Positions 33,089 to 46,137 of a DNA stretch of 64,000 bases are shown piece after piece. Made by a program: the position numbers and the translations under genes. The stretch covers positions 261,286 through 325,285 of the forward strand of contig NC_135176.1 in the NCBI RefSeq assembly GCF_041146795.1, in the 5' to 3' direction. The notes beneath the pieces were generated by a model. The model was not told where the DNA came from and did no database searches. It worked only from the letters and a program-made list of their open reading frames with translations. Numbering within the stretch: position 1 is the first letter of the stretch; every line of letters begins with the position of its first letter. Source of the stretch: Maylandia zebra (taxonomy: Eukaryota > Chordata > Actinopteri > Cichliformes > Cichlidae).

Positions 33089-34087
33089 CAGTGTTGGTCA
33101 AGTTACTTGAAAAAAGTAATCAGTAACTAATTATTGATTACTTCCCCCAAAAAGTAATCCCGTTACTTTACTGATTACTTATTTTCAAAAGTAATTAATT
33201 ACTTAGTTACTTAGTTACTTTTTAAAAACATGATTTACAACCTGAATAGGTGATAAAGCGATAAATCTTTCAGCCCAATTCTACTTTCTCTGCATAATCC
33301 ATCATACAAAATGTAATCAAATGGAAAAGTCCTTTTTTAAAACTTGTTTTATCAGTTTTAATCTTTTAACTTTATGCATCAAGTAAAAATTTAATTATAT
33401 GCAACATTCTCTGACTGGAAGAAATTAGTTTAACATTTAAACCTTTTTTCTGCACATTCCAGCACATAAAATAAAATAATTTTTGTGTTTACACTCAGTC
33501 TTTCAAATAGATGCAAGTAAAACACAGCAGAAAATAAATAAAATCAAAGACTAGCGGTCCTGTTGCTCTATTTTCACCTGTAAAGCAGGAGTGCGGTAGG
33601 CAGAGGTTTACCCTGGTGCAGGTGTGCCGCAGCAGTCAGGTGAAGAATCCACGAGTTTCTCTGTGAATTTCCCATTACATCGTTGCGCACTCGGAGGTTG
33701 TTTAAGGTTTTTTTTGCTGTAAAAAGAAGTTTTCTTCCCACGCACAGCGGACACTAATGTTTTTGTCACTTTTTATGGAATCAAACTCAAAGTAAGGTCA
33801 GTACTTCCACACTTTAAACGCTGCACGCTCATACTCTCTCCGCACTCGATATATGATCCATTGTTGATCTGCACACAGCTGTTGTCACTAACGGCGCACT
33901 CGCTTACGTCACTGTCATGAGACATTCTCGCAAAAAAAAAATCACGGTTTTAGTAACGCAGTAACGCAGCGTTCCTACGGGAAAGTAACGGTAATCTAAT
34001 TACCGTTTTTGCAATAGTAATCCCTTACTTTACTCGTTACTTGAAAAAAGTAATCAGATTACAGTAACGCGTTACTGCCCATCTCTG
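33089..34087 (-). mobile_element. Non-autonomous hAT element, copy B
   Basis: This 999-bp element starts CAGTGTTGGTCAAGTTACTTG and ends GCCCATCTCTG, with a perfect 8-bp duplication GTGGTGAG (33081-33088 and 34088-34095). It is the reverse-oriented, uninterrupted counterpart of copy A at 12660-14284. It interrupts the decayed minus-strand LINE. Confidence 0.92.
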
Positions 34088-34095
34088 GTGGTGAG

Positions 34096-34224
34096 CAGTG
34101 GCGGCTCACTTCAGCCGAGTTCGTGCACGTTTCCGTGATGATGAAAACACAACAGTTCTTTACGTCACGCTGGGTTGAATGCTGGAGCCACAGATAATCC
34201 ATTTTATAGTCCAGGGAGTGAACG
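34096..34224 (-). repeat. LINE 5' part between two hAT insertions
   Basis: Short continuation of the decayed LINE after hAT copy B; directly followed by the next hAT target duplication at 34225. Coding motifs are not visible. Confidence 0.55.
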
Positions 34225-34232
34225 TTGGAGAG

Positions 34233-35000
34233 TAGTGGTGTGCCGATCGATATTGAAATATCGATTCTTCCGATACCAGTAATTTATGTTCTAGAATCGA
34301 TTCTCCACAGCAGCACCATCAACGGCGCTGCTGTGGAGAGAGTGAGCAGCTTCCGGTTCCTTGGAGTACATCTGACTGAGGATCTTACGTGGTCAGTACA
34401 CACAAACAAAACAGTGAAGAAGGCGCAGCAGCGCCTCTTCTTTCTCAGGAGACTGAAAAGATTCTGCATGAGCCCCCGCATCCTCAGGACCTTCTATCAC
34501 TGTGCCATTGAGAGCATCCTCACTGGATGCATCACCACCTGGTACGGCAACAGCACCGCCTACAACTGCAAAGCTCTCCAGCGAGTAGTGCGGTGCTCTG
34601 AACGGATAATTGGAGGTGAGCTTCCCTCCCTCCAAGACATCTACAGGAAGCGCTGCCTGAGGAAAGCGGGGAGGATCATCAAGGACTCCAGTCACCCCAG
34701 CCATAAACTGTTCAGACTGCTTCCATCAGGAAGGAGGTTCTGCAGCATCCGGTCCCGTACCAGCAGACTGAGAGACAGCTTCTTCCACCAGGCCATCAGA
34801 CTGCTGAACACGTCATAGACACCTCAGCTTCACTACTGGAACTGCAACATTATGCACTCCACACTGTATATAAATGCCACTTGTTCTGCACATATTCAAC
34901 TCTGTATATTTTATATATTTTATTATTATTATTATTATTATTTTTTTATTTTTTTTTTTTATTTATTTATTTTTTTTACTATTTAATTTGTAAAAATGTG

Positions 35001-35056
<56 letters not shown>

Positions 35057-35948
35057 AAAATATTTAGTATACACATCCAGAAATGCATACACTATTATAT
35101 ATTGTACATATATTTATTAGTTTCAGGTTGGCCATTCTTGTATTTTGCTCGTTTGTGTTGTTGTGTTTGCACATCTCTGTTGCTTGTGGGGCTCGCACAC
35201 AAGAATTTCACTCGCATGTGCTGTGCCAGTGTGCCTGCACATGTGATGTGACAATAAAAGTGATTTGATTTGATTTGATTTGATTCTCATGTTAAAACAT
35301 CGATATTTTAGTACTTTGGGGTAAATTTGTAATTTTTCATTAACAGGAACACCGTGGAAAGAAACTATATCATTCGGATCGTCTAAATGGGAAGAAACGA
35401 CTTCCTCCTAGGCCTTTCACAGTCATATGCGAAATACGGCTGTATAAATGTGTCAGCCCCTGGCGTGCGCACTCACAACAATGGCTGATTGTGAACGGAG
35501 TCATGTGCGGACGTATTTTACCTCCACAAACGGCTGAGACGTGGTTTGCGATACATGTGGCAAGACAGTGAGGTGTTGTGGCAACACCACTAACCTAGTC
35601 AAGCACCTCAGAGTTAATCATATCACAGAATATGACGAGCTTATTTTGAGTCCTTTAGTGCTGCAGGCAGGCAGCATGTTCAAATAGCGCACAACTTCAG
35701 TTTTTTTTTTATTTCTATAGGATAATTCTGCATTATTAAGCAATATGAACAAGTAGTCTGATGTCCTGTAATCATTATGATGCTATATTATTATGATTAC
35801 ATAATACAATTATATATTGTATTATGAAATACAATGAAACATTAGGTTTTTGTACAGAGTATCGGTATTGGATCAGTATCGTCGATACCACTCTGAATTT
35901 TACTTGGTATCGGATCGGAAAGGAAATCAGTGGTATTGCACATCACTA
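34233..35948 (+). mobile_element. hAT element with BED finger remnant, interrupted by a LINE
   Basis: Starts TAGTGGTGTGCCGATCGA and ends GCACATCACTA, with a perfect 8-bp duplication TTGGAGAG (34225-34232 and 35949-35956). Near 35548-35620 the plus strand translates to VCDTCGKTVRCCGNTTNLVKH followed by LRVNH, a BED zinc finger (C-x2-C, H-x4-H) with a stop just upstream. The sequence at both ends is full of GATACC/GGTATCG repeats. The catalytic part is absent. Confidence 0.88.
34306..35281 (+). mobile_element. 5'-truncated L2/CR1-type LINE inside the hAT element
   Basis: The frame 34225-34818 covers the RT thumb and C-terminal region: SFRFLGVHLTEDLTWS, KKAQQRLFFLRRLKRF, ESILTGCITTWYGN, and LPSGRRFCSIRSRTSRLRDS, a typical L2/CR1-group ending. 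It ends with a (TTTGA)n tail (35262-35281) and is flanked by a 7-bp GATTCTC repeat (34299-34305 and 35282-35288). A (CA)n tract (about 35006-35055) sits in its 3' part. ORF portion appears open but is only a fragment. Confidence 0.85.
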
Positions 35949-35956
35949 TTGGAGAG

Positions 35957-36295
35957 CAGGATGGATGGAAGTGCTGGCCGGAATGGGTTAGCCCTTTAGC
36001 CTAGCACTAGTGTTGGTGCGCTTCCCTCGCTGTTGTTTACATTTGCAGTGCTTGCGTTTTGGCCAGCTGAGCCTCGCTGCCTCGGTGGGGGTTGGGGAGT
36101 TAGCAGACGCAGGCTCCGTAGCTCTGTCAGCAGATTTGTCGGGGAAATTGTGCTGTTTTTCCTGATTTTGTCTGCATGTTGTGGGTGGTCTGCATCATAA
36201 CTCGTTCATAAAACAAAAACAAAACAATACACCATAAAAAGGACTCTGAATTAGCCAGAGCACTATCAGCTGCTGCCTGCTCGTGGTGCCGCCGG
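35957..36295 (-). repeat. 5' region of the decayed LINE
   Basis: Continuation of the LINE from 31241-33088 past both hAT elements. GC-richer 5' UTR-like sequence ending near GGTGCCGCCGGAAG (36295). No coding motif. Confidence 0.45.
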
Positions 36296-37757
36296 AAGTA
36301 TAGGGATAGGGAGGGCTTAGGCCCGTCAGTCTATTCATACCAGCTGTCCCCTATGCTATGCTCTTTTCACAGTAAGACATCTATAGAGACTGAATAGTCT
36401 TAAGATGCCACAAGAAAAAGGTTAAACATTATGTACTGACGAGACACAAGTTCTGCACAAGAAAAAACATAATGATGAGCAAATAATTTCTCTGAGGCTA
36501 GTTCTGCTGGAATGTTAAAGGGGAGTTTTTTCCCCCACTGTTGGCAAATTCTTTCTCACAGAGGTTCATCTGATTTTTGGGGTTTTCTCTGTTTCCTTGG
36601 TATTGTTGCAGGGCCCTTACCTTACTATATAAAGCACCAGGAGGCAACTGCTGTTGACTGCGTTCTAAGTCTTTTTTTTTTAATATGTATTATTCTTTTG
36701 TAACTATATTTAAATGTTTTCTCTTGACTCTGCACTTAATTTCACTTAATAATAAAGATATTCAGATTCTGATTGTGACTATATAAATAAAATTGAATTG
36801 AACTGGCCACAAGATGGCAGTAATGAAAAGGATGAATGCACATGAGGAGCTTTATGACAGCACTGTCTGACATGAAAGTAGAGAGATGGCTTTATTATGG
36901 CGCGTTTTTATTTATATATTTTTAGATTTGACTTGTTCTGACTGAATGCCACTGTTAAACAGGCAAACATGACTTTCAAAAATTCAGAATCATCAAGACA
37001 GAGAACTGCTGCTATGTAGCACAGATCACCTCTTTCTGTCAGGGTCTTGGGCTTTGCACATTTAAATTCTTCTTTATTATTTAATAGTCCATTTGGTTCT
37101 TGCTTTGATTGCTTATTCTTGATTGACACTTGCCTAAGTATGTTGAGTCTTAGTTCTTTGTTTCAGTTAATGCTTATTTCAGTTAGTATTAGTATCTGAG
37201 CCTTTCCCTTCTGTGTCAACTTCATTTGTTCAGTCTGTGTTTTGTAACTTTGTTTATATTGGTAGTGCATATTATTGTATTAGTTCTACTTTTTGTTGCC
37301 TCATGTGTGGTTACTTTCAGCTGTGTTTCATTTGCCTGATTTTCTCTTGTATTTATTGTCTCTGTCATATGTCGAGAAACATGCTGCTGTATATTTCCTA
37401 CTGTTTCTGGTCATGGTGTAACTACTCATCATGGCTCCTGGGTTTTGCTTTCTGTTTTTGGTCTGTATTTTCTTTTCATCATTCCTGCATTAGACGCTTA
37501 TCCTCTGTGTTTTCCATTTGGGGCTTGTAAATATGCAACCAGAAACCACTTTCTACCAGAGTGTGGTGCTGTCACTTAGTGTTTGCCCTCTCTGCAGTAT
37601 GACTTCCTGTTCCTGCTACAACACACAATAGTGTTTTGTGTAGCTTATCGGTGTACCTTTTTAATTCCAAACTTTTAGATAACAAATTTTTCAATTTCAG
37701 TTAATGTTCACAAAGCACACTCTTTGTTGAATCCTGCTGATTATATTTGCTAGCACC
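36296..37757. other. No gene; L2-like tail at 36490-36800
   Basis: Positions 36490-36800 hold a plus-oriented L2-like LINE 3' region that ends ATAAATAAAATTGAATTGAA. The rest is AT-rich. The Cys- and Phe-rich open frame at 37213-37530 has no motif and is not considered a gene. Confidence 0.5.
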
Positions 37758-38163
<406 letters not shown>

Positions 38164-38589
38164 GTACAAGATCAATGGGACCCTAAGAGCCTTCATCAGG
38201 AACTCAATGGGGATGTGGCGTACAACACTAGAGGCCAACTCCAAGCCCATAGCATAGTGCGGGATCTACCAAGGAGATGCTCTGTCCCCACTGCTGTTCT
38301 GCATAGGCCTGAACCCCCTCAGTGAGATCATTAACAAGACTGGCTACGGATACCGACTACGGAACGAAGCAACAACAACAACAACAATCTTTATTTATAG
38401 AGCACATTTAAAAGCCTTGGGCATACCAAAGTGCTTTACATAAAACAATAAAAAATAAAACAGTTCACACATTAACATCAAATACATAAAGGTAACGAAT
38501 TATGTTCACAGATAAAAGCCACCAATAATGGAAAGATAGCAGAGAATTTAATACAATAGGTCAATAGGTCACTGCAAGCAAGCCAGCAT

Positions 38590-39738
38590 TTAACTGGTAG
38601 AAAAGGCAAGTTTAAAAAGATATGTTTTTAGCTGTGATTTAAAAGAATGAATAGAATCAGACGCCTGGATGCCAATCGGGAGATTGTTCCACAGCTCCGG
38701 TGCAACTAGAGCAAACGATCGATCACCTCTAGATTTCAGTCTAGATCTGGGCTGAACCAGCAGTAACTGTGAGGATGACCTTAACGCCCTAGCAGGAGCA
38801 TATGGGTTTAAAAGTTCCTTAAGATAGCTTGGTGCAGTGTTATTGGTAATTTTAAAAGTAAACAACAAAATTTTAAATTGGATACGTTATTTGACAGGCA
38901 ACCAGTGCAGATCAGCGAGGACAGGAGTAATGTGGGCAAACTTCTTGGTTTTAGTTAGAATGCGTGCTGCAGCATTCTGAACTGTCTGTAATCTATGTAA
39001 AAGGGAAGAGTGGAGACCACAGTAAAGTGAATTACAATAATCTAGCCTTGACGTTACAAAGGCGTGGATGAGCTTTTCTAGGTCTTTATACGGGATATAG
39101 TGCCTGGCCTTAGAAATAAGGCGAAGCTGGTAAAAACTAGATCTGACAACAGCAGACACTTGTTTATCAAGTGTAAATGAGCTGTCAAATAAGACACCCA
39201 GATTCCTAACAGTGTCAGAGAAAGAACTAGTGAGAAAACCAAAGGCATCCCGAAGTTTGGCACGAAGGGCATTACTACCAAAAATCATAATTTCGGTTTT
39301 CTTATCATTAAGGATAAGAGTATTTGCCAAAAGCCATTTCTTGACCTCACACATGCATTCTCGGAAGCTATTCAAAGACAGAGCAAGATCATCGTTTAAC
39401 TCAAAATAGATCTGGATATCATCCACATAATAGTGAAAAGCAATGTGGTATTTCTCAAAGATAGCACTTAAAGGAAGCATGTACAATGAGAAAAGGGTAG
39501 GGCCTAACACAGATCCCTGGGGGACACCACAGCAAACAGGTACAGCCGAAGAAGAGGATGTGGCCAGATGTACCGAAGAGAGCCGATTGGAGAGGTAGGA
39601 TTTAAACCAATCCAAGGCAGCGCCCTTGATGCCTACAGTGTGCTCTAGTCTCGCCAATAGGATGTTATGGTCAACCATGTCAAATGCCGATGAAAGATCC
39701 AATAGCACTAGGACAGAGGGGCGTCCATTGTCAGCCAT
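38590..39738 (-). pseudogene. L2-type LINE ORF: reverse transcriptase and C-terminal domain
   Basis: The 283-codon frame 38887-39738 (minus) shows [20 protein letters not shown] (motif A), [20 protein letters not shown] (motif B) and FHYYVDDIQIYFE (motif C, with YVDD instead of the usual YADD). It ends at HWLPVK followed by TAA; the next in-frame region (38590-38868) continues with LFTFKITNNTAPSYLKELL and ALVAPELWNNLPIGI. So one nonsense change separates the RT from its C-terminal domain. Parts upstream of 39738 are in another frame. Confidence 0.9.
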
Positions 39739-40062
39739 TAGTAAAAGATCATTGAAGACACGAAGCAGCGCTGATTCAGTGCTGTGATGTTGTTTGAAGG
39801 CCGATTGAAATTTATCATTTATATTATTCTCATCCAGGTAGGTCTGCAGTTGAAGCAGAACTACCTTCTCAAGAATTTTAGCCAGAAAGGGAAGCTTAGA
39901 AATCGGCCTATAGTTGGCAAAATCACTATGATCAAGGTTCCTTTTTTTTTAGAACAGGTTGAATTATAGCATGTTTGAGAGCTGAAGGTACATAGCCGGA
40001 CAGCAAGGAGGAGTTCAATATGGACAATAAACAAGGTCCAATTGCATTAAAACAATCCTTGA

Positions 40063-41958
40063 CTATACAAAATTAGTATTGTTCAGTTTATCAATTAGAC
40101 GCTTCAGAGTAGTGAGTGAAACGGGTTCAAATTGATAAAGAGTAGCAGAACAATCAGGAATAGACATACTATCAGTCACCAAAGAAAGAGTAGATTTAAG
40201 AGATAAAACTTTATCTAAAAAATAGTTTGAAATTTTTTCACAAAGACCCGGGGAGCACGGCAGTGGCATAGAGGGGCAGGGGTTCACCACAGAGTTAAAA
40301 ATTTTAAATAGAATTCGAGGATTATCACCATTAGTGGTAATAATTTTAGAGAGAAAAGCCGCTTTGGCCATTCTGGCAGCAGTTTGGAACTTTGAGCGGC
40401 TAATACGTAAAATATCATATGATGACTGGAGTCTATCATTCCTCCACTTCCTCTCATCCCGCCGACAAATACGTCGTAAAGCACGAACAGAATCATTTAA
40501 CCAACATTGTGAGTAAGTTCTGGGGCGTTTCATTTTGATAGGTGCAACAATGTTAAGAATCGAGGAACAAGTAGTTAAAAGAGTATTAGTAAAATTCTCA
40601 AGCGTGTGTGGAGTAAAACAATCCAGCATAATAAATGGGGAGTTCACAAAAGACGTAGAAAAGTTGACCACAGTATCAGCATTAATAGTACGCGTAGGGT
40701 AAAGAGGAGCCTCTAAGTATTGTCCAGTGTTGCCCAGGTCAACATCGAAGATAACCGGGGAATGATCAGAAAGTCCAGTATTTCTAATTTCCTTAATGCA
40801 AATATCCACATTAAATGAAAAAACCAAATTAAGGGTGTGGCCTTTAACATGGGTAGGCTCATTCACCCACTGAATAAGATTAAAAGAGTCAGTCAGTGCA
40901 AGAAAATCTTTAGCCAATTGGTCATCCATACAGCAGACATGAATGTTAAAATCACCAGAAATAATAACAGAACCATATTTAAAAAGAATGGATCCCAAAA
41001 AGTCAGCAAATTCAGAGATAAACATCTTATGGTATTTAGGCGGACGATAAGCCACAACACACAGAGTAGTCCGAGAGCCAGTCAATTCCAATAGCTGAGC
41101 TTCAAAGCTGGAATAGGTTGGGGAGGGTAGCAGCCGTGCTTCATGTTTATTTTTAAAAACCGAGGCTAAGCCACCACCTCTACCATTAAGCCTAGGTGAG
41201 CTAAAGAAGGCACAGTCAGGAGGGAGAAGCTCAGAGAAGGGGATGAACTCACCCGGAGAAGTCCATGTCTCCGTCAGGAATAGAACATCCAGTCCCGTGG
41301 TGAGAAAAAAGTCATTAAGGAGGAAGGCCTTATTTGAAAGAGACCTAACATTAAATAAGGCCATCCGAGTCCGAGGAGCCAAGTCCTTAGTAGTAGCCCG
41401 TCGCAAGGTGCTAAGGTTGTTGTGTTGAACACCACGGCCAGGCGGTGTTATCAAAGATCGAGCAGAGTGGTAAGCCACTGGGCAGGCAGAGTAGGTTTGA
41501 AGGCCGACGGAGCATATCCAACGGTGGGTTAGCAATCTAGCCGCAAAGCGGCTACTGAGATAGTGGATGAAACGAGAAAGCTCACGGCTTGTAGCAGGGT
41601 AATCCGTAGCCATGGCTCTGATATAAGCCTTGAAGCGGACACGGACACCACTCCTTCGACCCCATTTCCTGAGACGTTTCCTGCGGAGCATGGGAAGAGG
41701 TAAGTAGGTCACATTGGTGGGGGAGACAGGCATCAGGGGGATAGCGGTACCCGCGGTCCCAAGGCTGTCCAGACGTTGAGAACAGGAAAACCGAAGATTC
41801 AGGAGCGTGTCTCTATCATAAGTTATTAGCGTACAATCACCTAGAGAACATAAAACCAAAGATAAAACAACGAGGAGTACAACGCCGAGGCGCAGACGGG
41901 GTCGAAGACGGTCAGCCATGCACACCGGCGCCATCTTGACACACATAAACAGTAACAC
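40063..41958 (-). pseudogene. L2-type LINE ORF: N-terminal region and endonuclease
   Basis: The 631-codon minus-strand frame begins with a short leader, has a hydrophobic stretch (VVLLVVLSLVLCSL, about residues 26-39), a basic region, then the apurinic-type endonuclease: ALFNVRSLSNKAFLLNDFF, LFLTETWTSPGEF, VVAYRPPKY, ISGDFNIHV and GLSDHSPVIFDV. It ends near residue 631 at a stop that probably reflects a frameshift, since RT sequence of the same LINE continues in another frame downstream. In the family this nuclease cuts target DNA for reverse transcription. Confidence 0.9.
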
Positions 41959-41994
41959 TCATTTAGTGAAGCAGTTGTCAGCCACCTCCTGTAC

Positions 41995-43434
41995 ATGGAT
42001 GACATCAAGCTGTATGCCAAGAGTGAACGAGACATCGATTCACTGATCCACACTACCAGGCTATACAGCAATGACATTGGAATGTCATTCGGACTGGAGA
42101 AGTGTAGTCGGATGGTAACAAAGAGAGGGAAGGTAGTCAGAACTGAGGGGATTGAACTACCAGAAGGCAACATTGCAGACATAGAGGACAGTTACAAGTA
42201 CCTGGGGATCCCGCAGGCGAATGGGAACCATGAAGAGGCCGCTAGAAAAGCTGCTACCACCAAGTACCTGCAGAGGGTCAGGCAAGTCCTGAGGAGTCAG
42301 CTGAATGGTAAGAACAAGATCCGGGCCATCAACATGTATGCCCTGCCCGTGATCAGGTACCCTACTGGGCTGGCCAAGGAGGAGATGGAAGCCACTGACA
42401 TAAAGACAAGAAAGCTCCTTACCATGCATGGAGGGTTTCACCCCAAGTCCAGCACCCTGAGGCTGTACGCTAAGCGGAAGGAAGGGGGCCGGGGACTGGT
42501 GAGTGTCAGCACCACAGTCCAGGATGAGACAACGAACATCCAAGAATACATTGGGAAGATGGCCCCAGCTGACCGAGTGCTCAGTGAATACCTCAGCCAG
42601 CAGAAACCCAAGAAAGAGGAGGGAGACGAGGAACCATCATGGAAGGACAGGCCCCTGCACGGTATGTACCACCGGCAGAAAGAGGAGGTGGCTGATATCC
42701 AGAAATCCTACCAGTGGCTGGACAAAGCTGGACTGAAAGACAGCACAGAGGCACTAATCATGGCAGCACAGGAACAAGCTCTGAGCACAAGATCCATAGA
42801 GGCTGGGGTCTATCACACCAGGCAAGACCCCAGGTGCAGACTGTGTAAAGATGCCCCAGAGACAATCCAGCACATAACAGCAGGGTGCAAGATGCTAGCA
42901 GGCAAGGCATACATGGAACGCCATAACCAAGTGGCATGCATAGTGTACAGGAACATCTGTGCCGAGTATAATCTGGAAGTCCCGAGGTCAAAATGGGAGA
43001 TGCCCCCAAGGGTGGTGGAGAATGACCGAGCTAAGATCCTGTGGGACTTCCAGATACAGACGGACAAAATGGTGGTGGCTAACCAACCGGACATAGTGGT
43101 GGTAGACAAACAGAAGAAGATGGCCGTAGTGATCGATGTAGCGGTTCCGAATGACAGCAATATCAGGAAGAAGGAACACGAGAAGCTGGAGAAATACCAA
43201 GGGCTCAGAGAAGAGCTGGAGAGGATGTGGAGGGTGAAGGTAACGGTGGTCCCCGTGGTAATCGGAGCACTAGGTGCGGTGACTCCCAAGCTAGGCGAGT
43301 GGCTCCAGCAGATCCCGGGAATAACATCGGAGATCTCTGTCCAGAAGAGCGCAGTCCTGGGAACAGCTAAGATACACTGCGCAGGACCCTCAAGCTCCCA
43401 GGCCTCTGGTAGAGGACCCGAGCTTGAAGGATAA
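41995..43434 (+). pseudogene. R4-type LINE ORF: RT end, zinc knuckle and restriction-like endonuclease
   Basis: A 479-codon open frame starting in the RT YMDDIKLYAKS motif (residues 1-10). Then come the thumb region (YKYLGIPQANG, residues 68-77), a C-x2-C-x8-H-x4-C zinc knuckle (residues 281-298, CRLCKDAPETIQHITAGC) and a PD...D nuclease core (PD at 365-366, D at 381, in the DIVVVD and VVIDVAVP strands). The PD-D type nuclease after RT is the mark of the R2/R4/Dong and related LINEs. No stop up to its end, so the C-terminal half is intact, but the first half is cut off by the L2-type LINE. Confidence 0.9.
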
Positions 43435-43465
43435 ACCGCCCGCAGGGGCGTGCTGGGTGTTTTTT

Positions 43466-43524
43466 TTTATATATACACATATATATACATATATACATAC
43501 ATACATATATATATATATATATCT

Positions 43525-43572
<48 letters not shown>

Positions 43573-43612
43573 AGATATATATATATATATATATAACACC
43601 CAGCAACGATAT
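43466..43612. repeat. (TA)n-rich tail of the R4-type LINE
   Basis: Imperfect (TA)n with some CA and TG steps, following the LINE 3' end. Continues after the hAT element at 45365-45525. Confidence 0.9.
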
Positions 43613-45364
43613 TAGGGGTGCAACGATACTCGTATCGATATTGAACCGTTCGATACAGTGCTTTCGGTTCGGTACGCATATGTATCGAACAATACAGAAT
43701 TTTTAATTTATTTTATCAACTTTCCTTCTGTCGATGCTGTCTGTGTTTTTTTTTTTTTTTTTTTTTTCTTGGAACTTGGAACTTTCTTGGAACTTCCAAG
43801 ATGCTGTCTGTGTTGAGCGCTCAGTGGATCTGCGCTCGACAGTGCAGCCTAGGCGGAGTAGTCGAACGAAGATTCACTGAGCGCAGGGCAAGCTAGCAAG
43901 ACAGAAGTTAAGCTCTCCTTGCAACATGGCAAACTGAACCTCCCCCACCCTCATTCAGATCTGGCGTTTGGAATTATTTTGGTTTTCATGTGACGTATGA
44001 CCCTGAAGGTAAGCGCGTCACGGACTAAAGTAAAACAGTATGTTGGATGTGCCACGCAATGCTCAATTACATGGGTGGGAGCTAGTGTGTTAGCACAGTT
44101 AGCTCGTTAACGTGTTGGCAGTCCAGCCCCACGCACGGGGCGATCAGGGATAGCTCGTTAACGGAGATTTGCCGTGTTGTGGCGTTAACGTCATTTCAGA
44201 TTAACCTGAAAACACTAGTGGGAACACAATGAATATGACTGCACATTTACACCGACATCATCCTGGTGCAAAGACAAGTGGAAGCAGACAAAAACAACAA
44301 GCACGCATGCTACAAACTTTACCCGAGTCATTTAGACAGCCGTTAGCACATGATTCTCCTTATGGGGACCTGATATGTTTAATATGCTGCTGAGAATATA
44401 GCCCAGAAGAAGCGTATAGTATAGCTTTTATTTTGGAAAGAGACATTTCTCTGTAATAAACTCTCTTTTCCAAAGATGAGTGATTCCTCAATCAGATACA
44501 AGGCTTGCAATATCGCTAGCCCGACATCCCGGGGCTAGCGATTTTTCCAGTCGGGCTACCAAAATCTATCTCTGCCCTGCCCGTCGGCCTATCGTAGGAA
44601 GGAAAAATATATGTCAATGCTTTTGCATTCTTTCAGAAATGTAGCTGGGTAATCATGTCATTGGCATCGGTGAGCCACTGTCAATATGTGACATATTGAA
44701 ATCGCGTTTGAATTTGCGCTTGTTTTTTGCTTTCACTTTGCAATCGTGCGAACTGTGTATAGAGAGCGACAGCACTGATTGGTGAGTGACGATAATTTGC
44801 ACCAATTCCTCTGACATCGTCTTATCAATCGTTAGCTTACTATGCAAACATGACAAGTGAAATCTCCCGCAGCTTAAACATGTGAGAGGTTGATCGCAGA
44901 GAATCGCTGAGCTTATGTGAGTGTGTGTGTAAAAGCAGCAGGATATATATTTTAGTTCTGCTGAGCCAAATAAGACAGGTCAGGGTGAAGAAGTGACAGC
45001 CAAAGAAAAGCTTACCGCAAAACGGAAAAGTTATGACAAATCAGACTATAAGGCAAAAAGAAAGTGCAGCTTTATGGTTTCATGGACAAAATAATTTCTG
45101 TGGCTGCAATATGACGAGCTAAATAACCAGGGCTGCACATAAGTGGTCCGCAGGTGCGCATTCGCTGTCAAAATAAAAAACACGCAAAAGGGTTAGGGTT
45201 AAATTTAAAAACTGTACTTTTGAGTTAAAATATATATTTATAATTTTAATAAATGACAAATTAAAAAGGCATGAACATTTTTTTTGTATCGAAAAAATAT
45301 CGAACCGTGACACCAAAGTATCGAACCGAACCGTGAATTTTGTGTATCTATCGTTGCACCCCTA
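43613..45364 (+). mobile_element. hAT element with degenerate BED-type transposase remnant
   Basis: It starts TAGGGGTGCAACGATACTCG and ends CTATCGTTGCACCCCTA, an inverted repeat. GTATCGA repeats dominate both ends. Around 44230-44385 the plus strand reads MNMTAHLHRHHPGAK, then TLPESFRQPLA, similar to the end of a BED finger in hAT transposases, followed by a stop. The 8-bp duplication is not clear because the flanks are TA repeats. Non-autonomous. A T run (about 43747-43767) and a CpG-rich part (43800-44200) are inside. Confidence 0.8.
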
Positions 45365-45525
<161 letters not shown>

Positions 45526-45903
45526 TTTTAGTTATTAATCTTAAAATGAAAAAATCAATAAAATAGATTTATTTAAGCGATGTGTCCCTCAGTAATAGTC
45601 AGGTAACACAAAAACCTTTTGTTTATTAATATGATTCTCTTGAGGTTAATTTTCCTATTTTTTTTTTGTATTGAAATGGAGGGGTATAGTGACAAAAAAG
45701 AGGCCCACACCAAAAGTATTAAAACCAACATTTTCATGGATAAGCCTAACAAGGTAACCAAGAGATGAGAAACAAATTGGATGATAACTTATTGTGTTTA
45801 GTGTATTTTATAGCTGATTTAATTCACGGGTCAAAACCGACCCGTTAACATAAGAGATGATAACAGAAAGCTAACACAAGAGGAAAGTTAAAGGGACAGG
45901 AGT

Positions 45904-46137
45904 GCAGAGACTTTGTCCAACTCCAGGCCTCAAGGGCCGGTGTCCTGCAGGTTTTAGATCTCACCTTGGGTCAACACACCTGAATCACATGATTAGTTCG
46001 TTACCAGGCCTCTGGAGAACTTCAGGACATGTTGAGGAGCTAATTTAGCCATTTAAATCAGCTGTGTTGGTTCAACGACATGTCTAAAACCTGCAGGGAC
46101 GCCAGCCTTCCAGGACTGGAGTTGCCCACCCTTGCCC
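45904..46137. mobile_element. Short MITE with roughly 55-bp terminal inverted repeats
   Basis: The left end (CTTTGTCCAACTCCAGGCC to GTCCTGCAGGTTTTAGA) is mirrored by the right end (TCTAAAACCTGCAGG to CTGGAGTTGCCCACC). About 235 bp, no coding capacity. The target duplication could not be fixed. Confidence 0.65.

Larger units (their letters stand above)
38372..41967 (-). mobile_element. Near-full-length L2/CR1-type LINE
   Basis: About 3.6 kb, flanked by the GAAGCA duplication. Its 3' end has a (TTG)n tail (read on the minus strand, ending near 38372) after ATAAATAAAGATTG; short 3' repeats of this kind are typical of L2/CR1-group elements. All expected ORF2 domains are found. Only a few lesions are visible: frame changes near 40060-40070 and in an A run near 39950, and a TAA at about 38885. 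It is younger than the R4-type LINE that it split. Confidence 0.92.

Noticed and set aside
37213..37530. 105-codon Cys- and Phe-rich frame that looks membrane-like
   Set aside because: Composition follows from T-rich sequence; no start context, splice signals or family motif.
43390..43679. Frames through TA-rich tract after the R4-type LINE
   Set aside because: Microsatellite translation, no gene evidence.
45904..46137. Possible microRNA hairpin from the long inverted repeat
   Set aside because: The structure is explained by MITE terminal repeats and the loop is over 100 bases.
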